In this document: positions 62,039 through 64,000 of the stretch, piece by piece
Layout of the letters: each line of letters opens with the position of its first letter
Numbering within the stretch: position 1 is the first letter of the stretch
Assembly (NCBI RefSeq): GCF_001540865.1
Contig: NC_033632.1
Span: 478,617 to 542,616 of the forward strand
Direction: 5' to 3'
Source: Ananas comosus
Taxonomy: Eukaryota; Streptophyta; Magnoliopsida; Poales; Bromeliaceae
Length of the DNA: 64,000 bases
Translations under genes and position numbers: made by a program
Notes under the pieces: generated by a model
Database searches by the model: none
The model's input: only the letters and a program-made list of their open reading frames with translations
What the model was told of the DNA's origin: nothing

Positions 62039-62896
62039 ATTCCATCTTCTTTTAAGTTTTGTTTTGTTTTTTAACTCTGGGGGAAGAGCAGAGATGAGGA
62101 GTGTTAGAAGAAGCCCTTTAAGTTGTACATTAGAAGGTGTAAGGCTGGTATATTAGCTGATTGCTGATTTCTGATTTTAACTTTTGCCTTTTCTATTATT
62201 TACTGACTTATTTTCAAGCAAGAAGATTTCGGCAATTGAAGAGCATCATGTATTTTTTTCTGAGAATGACGTGTTTGCATTAGGTAAATTAACCCATTGG
62301 TAAATTTCACTCCGGTCGTCCAACTTCTATTTATCACAATTGTTACTTGATGGAAACAGAAATCAAAGTTGTCAATTGCAATAAATTAATAGATAGTAAA
62401 CTAAGTGAAATATCATCTTTATCTCTGTCATCGAATCTGTAATTTGCCCTGCTAACTTATTTTTCAAATTCTTTATACTGGAGTATAATCTAAACAAGAA
62501 AAATCAGGTTAAAAGACTTTACGTAAAAGCCATATTAACTCAAATATTGGTCTTCTTGTTTTTAATTTCTTATTATTAGTGAGATGAGGTCACTTTTGAT
62601 CAAGGACAATTGAGATTGCTGTTTTATATTTTAAAACTTGTTCTAATTAGTTGTCTCAGCAATTTCTTTCAGCCAGAAAGTGTTGCAAAAAAGGTGGACC
62701 TCACACCAAGCCAACACTTTTCCTTATCTTTTCCTTTATAGATAGGAACAAATGCTTCAGCATTTGAAGCACCAAAATATCTCAGCAAGAGGAATGTGTG
62801 AAGCCTAAAAAGGAAGCCTACTATTGCATTGTGTATTGAAGACTCTGGTCTCCTGCTATTGTTACTATTGTTTTATCTTCTTAGCAAGATCAACAT
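62039..62896. other. Intergenic: TRAUCO 3' UTR and sigma factor promoter
   Basis: AT-rich. A TATA-like TCCTTTATAGATAGG lies at about 62732-62746, 150-165 bp before the sigma factor ATG, a plausible promoter element (inference). No additional gene is supported. Confidence 0.45.
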
Positions 62897-64000
62897 ATGG
62901 TAATGCATGCATGCACCTTGAATTCCCCCTCCACCACTGCCACTCTCTCACTCCCTCTCCACCATGCTTTGCTCTCCAAGCCCACACTCCAATTTCCCCA
63001 ATCTCTGTCCTCGCCATCATCGCCATCTCTCTCTCTTCCTCCCGTCATCACCAACCATACCACTTTTCACCTTGTAGTTGTGCCCGAGGACTCTCAGGCA
63101 ATCAGTGGGGTGAGTTCTTCATCGCGGGATTTTAGCGAAGGAATCGCAAAGGATAATAATATTGTGCTGGAAAGGAGAAGGAAAAGGAGGTGGAGGAAAA
63201 GGACGAGGAGAAAGAATGCTGATTTGCGCTCAGAATCGGATGACGAGGAGGAGGATGGGAGAATGTTCAGGGCAGTAGAACAACGTCGTTTTTCGAAGGT
63301 GGAGAAATCGAGATATCTTACACGAAGGCAGGAGGCACAATTCTCTCTTTATCTCAAGGTTGGTTGTTCATCTTGGTATACACAAGCTGCAATTGTGATT
63401 TGCTTGTTATAGGTTTATCTGGTTTTAAAGTTGCTCGTTAATCACATAATTCTCACTTTCCAATAGAGAGATTGAGGAGAAAGAATACAAAATCTGATGA
63501 CCCTTTCATTATGTGACATAGCTTTTCTGAGTCTCTAAGAGTTATGAGCTGGTCGCAAACATTACATCCCAATGTAATTGGCACCATGAAAGTAGTCATG
63601 TATCATGTAAATGGTAAATCACAGTTTCATAAATTAAATCTCAGTGTGACGGTCACTGCCATAGGATTAGAACGAAAACTCTATTATCTTATCTTTTATA
63701 CTAGAAAAGCAGTCGAAATAGTTACAATATATGTCTAAATGAGTGTATGCAGGAGGAGGCCATGCTAGAGAAAGAAAACAACCAAATGGGGGAGTTCACT
63801 TCAACAACATCAGCTGAGTTGATAAGGAGAAGCAGCAGAGACAAAGCATTGTTGAGAGCGCGAGAGAGTAGAGAGAGGATCATCCTCAGCTACAAGCGCC
63901 TCGTCGTCTCCATTGCTTCTACCTACCAAGGCAGAGGACTCGGCCTTCAAGACCTCATCCAGGCTAGTTATCCATTCTCTGAAAAACAATTCTAAGATCT
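62897..64000 (+). CDS. Plastid RNA polymerase sigma factor, 5' part (runs off the window)
   Basis: Nuclear-encoded sigma-70 factor that directs the plastid-encoded RNA polymerase. Exon 1 is 62897-63358 (154 codons) and exon 2 is 63753 to about 63961; later exons lie beyond the edge. The N-terminus is Ser/Pro/Thr-rich like a transit peptide, followed by a strongly basic stretch (ERRRKRRWRKRTRRKN) and an acidic run. SRYLTRRQEAQFSLYLK is region 1.2; ARESRERIILSYKRLVVSIA and YQGRGLGLQDLIQ are region 2.1-2.2 with core-binding residues. The next residues should be EG; instead the DNA reads CAG|GCTAGT, so a GC donor or a window-edge ambiguity is possible. The sequence between region 1.2 and 2 is shorter than in SIG1/SIG2. 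SIG3 is my best guess among subgroups, but weak. Confidence 0.85.

Overview
This is a plant nuclear window of AT-rich intergenic DNA and intron-split genes with TGA/TAA/TAG stops. GC-rich first exons (27.0-28.0 kb, 43.1-43.6 kb, 59.8-60.8 kb), plant-only families (group D MAP kinase, cytokinin isopentenyltransferase, DUF630/DUF632, plastid sigma factor) and very GC-rich 5' ends suggest a monocot. A non-grass commelinid such as pineapple would fit, but I cannot prove the species. All exon models below are mine; every complete model closes in frame.

Layout: (1) 0.9-6.3 kb, minus: group D TDY MAP kinase, 10 exons, 554 aa, with a MITE in intron 1. (2) 8.5-10.7 kb, minus: TOPORS-like RING E3 ligase, 7 exons, 279 aa. 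(3) 11.0-14.2 kb: a young, non-autonomous Copia-type LTR element about 300 bp upstream of that gene, followed by a one-N join and a second, about 97% identical version of the flank, i.e. two haplotypes laid end to end. (4) 14.5-17.6 kb: repeats. (5) 17.7-19.0 kb, minus: adenylate isopentenyltransferase (IPT), 3 exons, 356 aa. (6) 20.5-22.6 kb: a plus-strand L1-type LINE inserted into an older minus-strand relative. (7) 23.6-28.0 kb, minus: DUF630/DUF632 protein, 760 aa. (8) 29.1-32.7 kb, minus: secreted class 3 lipase, 10 exons, 344 aa. (9) 32.7-38.3 kb: repeat island with three tRNA-derived SINEs and exon-like remnants. (10) 38.3-41.5 kb, plus: CCR/phenylacetaldehyde-reductase-like SDR, 6 exons, 325 aa. 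(11) 43.1-50.9 kb, plus: mitochondrial Rho GTPase MIRO, 14 exons, 647 aa. (12) 52.1-58.9 kb, minus: P-type PPR protein resembling EMB2654, 11 exons. (13) 59.8-62.0 kb, plus: TRAUCO/ASH2-like SPRY protein, 2 exons. (14) 62.9 kb to the right edge, plus: 5' part of a plastid sigma factor.

The genes are ordinary, separately transcribed nuclear genes; nothing suggests a cluster with one shared function. Organelle-directed products (MIRO; PPR and sigma factor for plastid RNA) lie near one another, which I take as chance. The most interesting material is in the repeats: a SINE family sharing a hairpin-containing 3' tail with the local LINE family, a probably heterozygous LTR insertion in a promoter, an IPT gene with two short introns that share a repeat motif, two GC-AG introns, and two 95-bp exact duplications ending at single N characters that look like assembly joins rather than biology.
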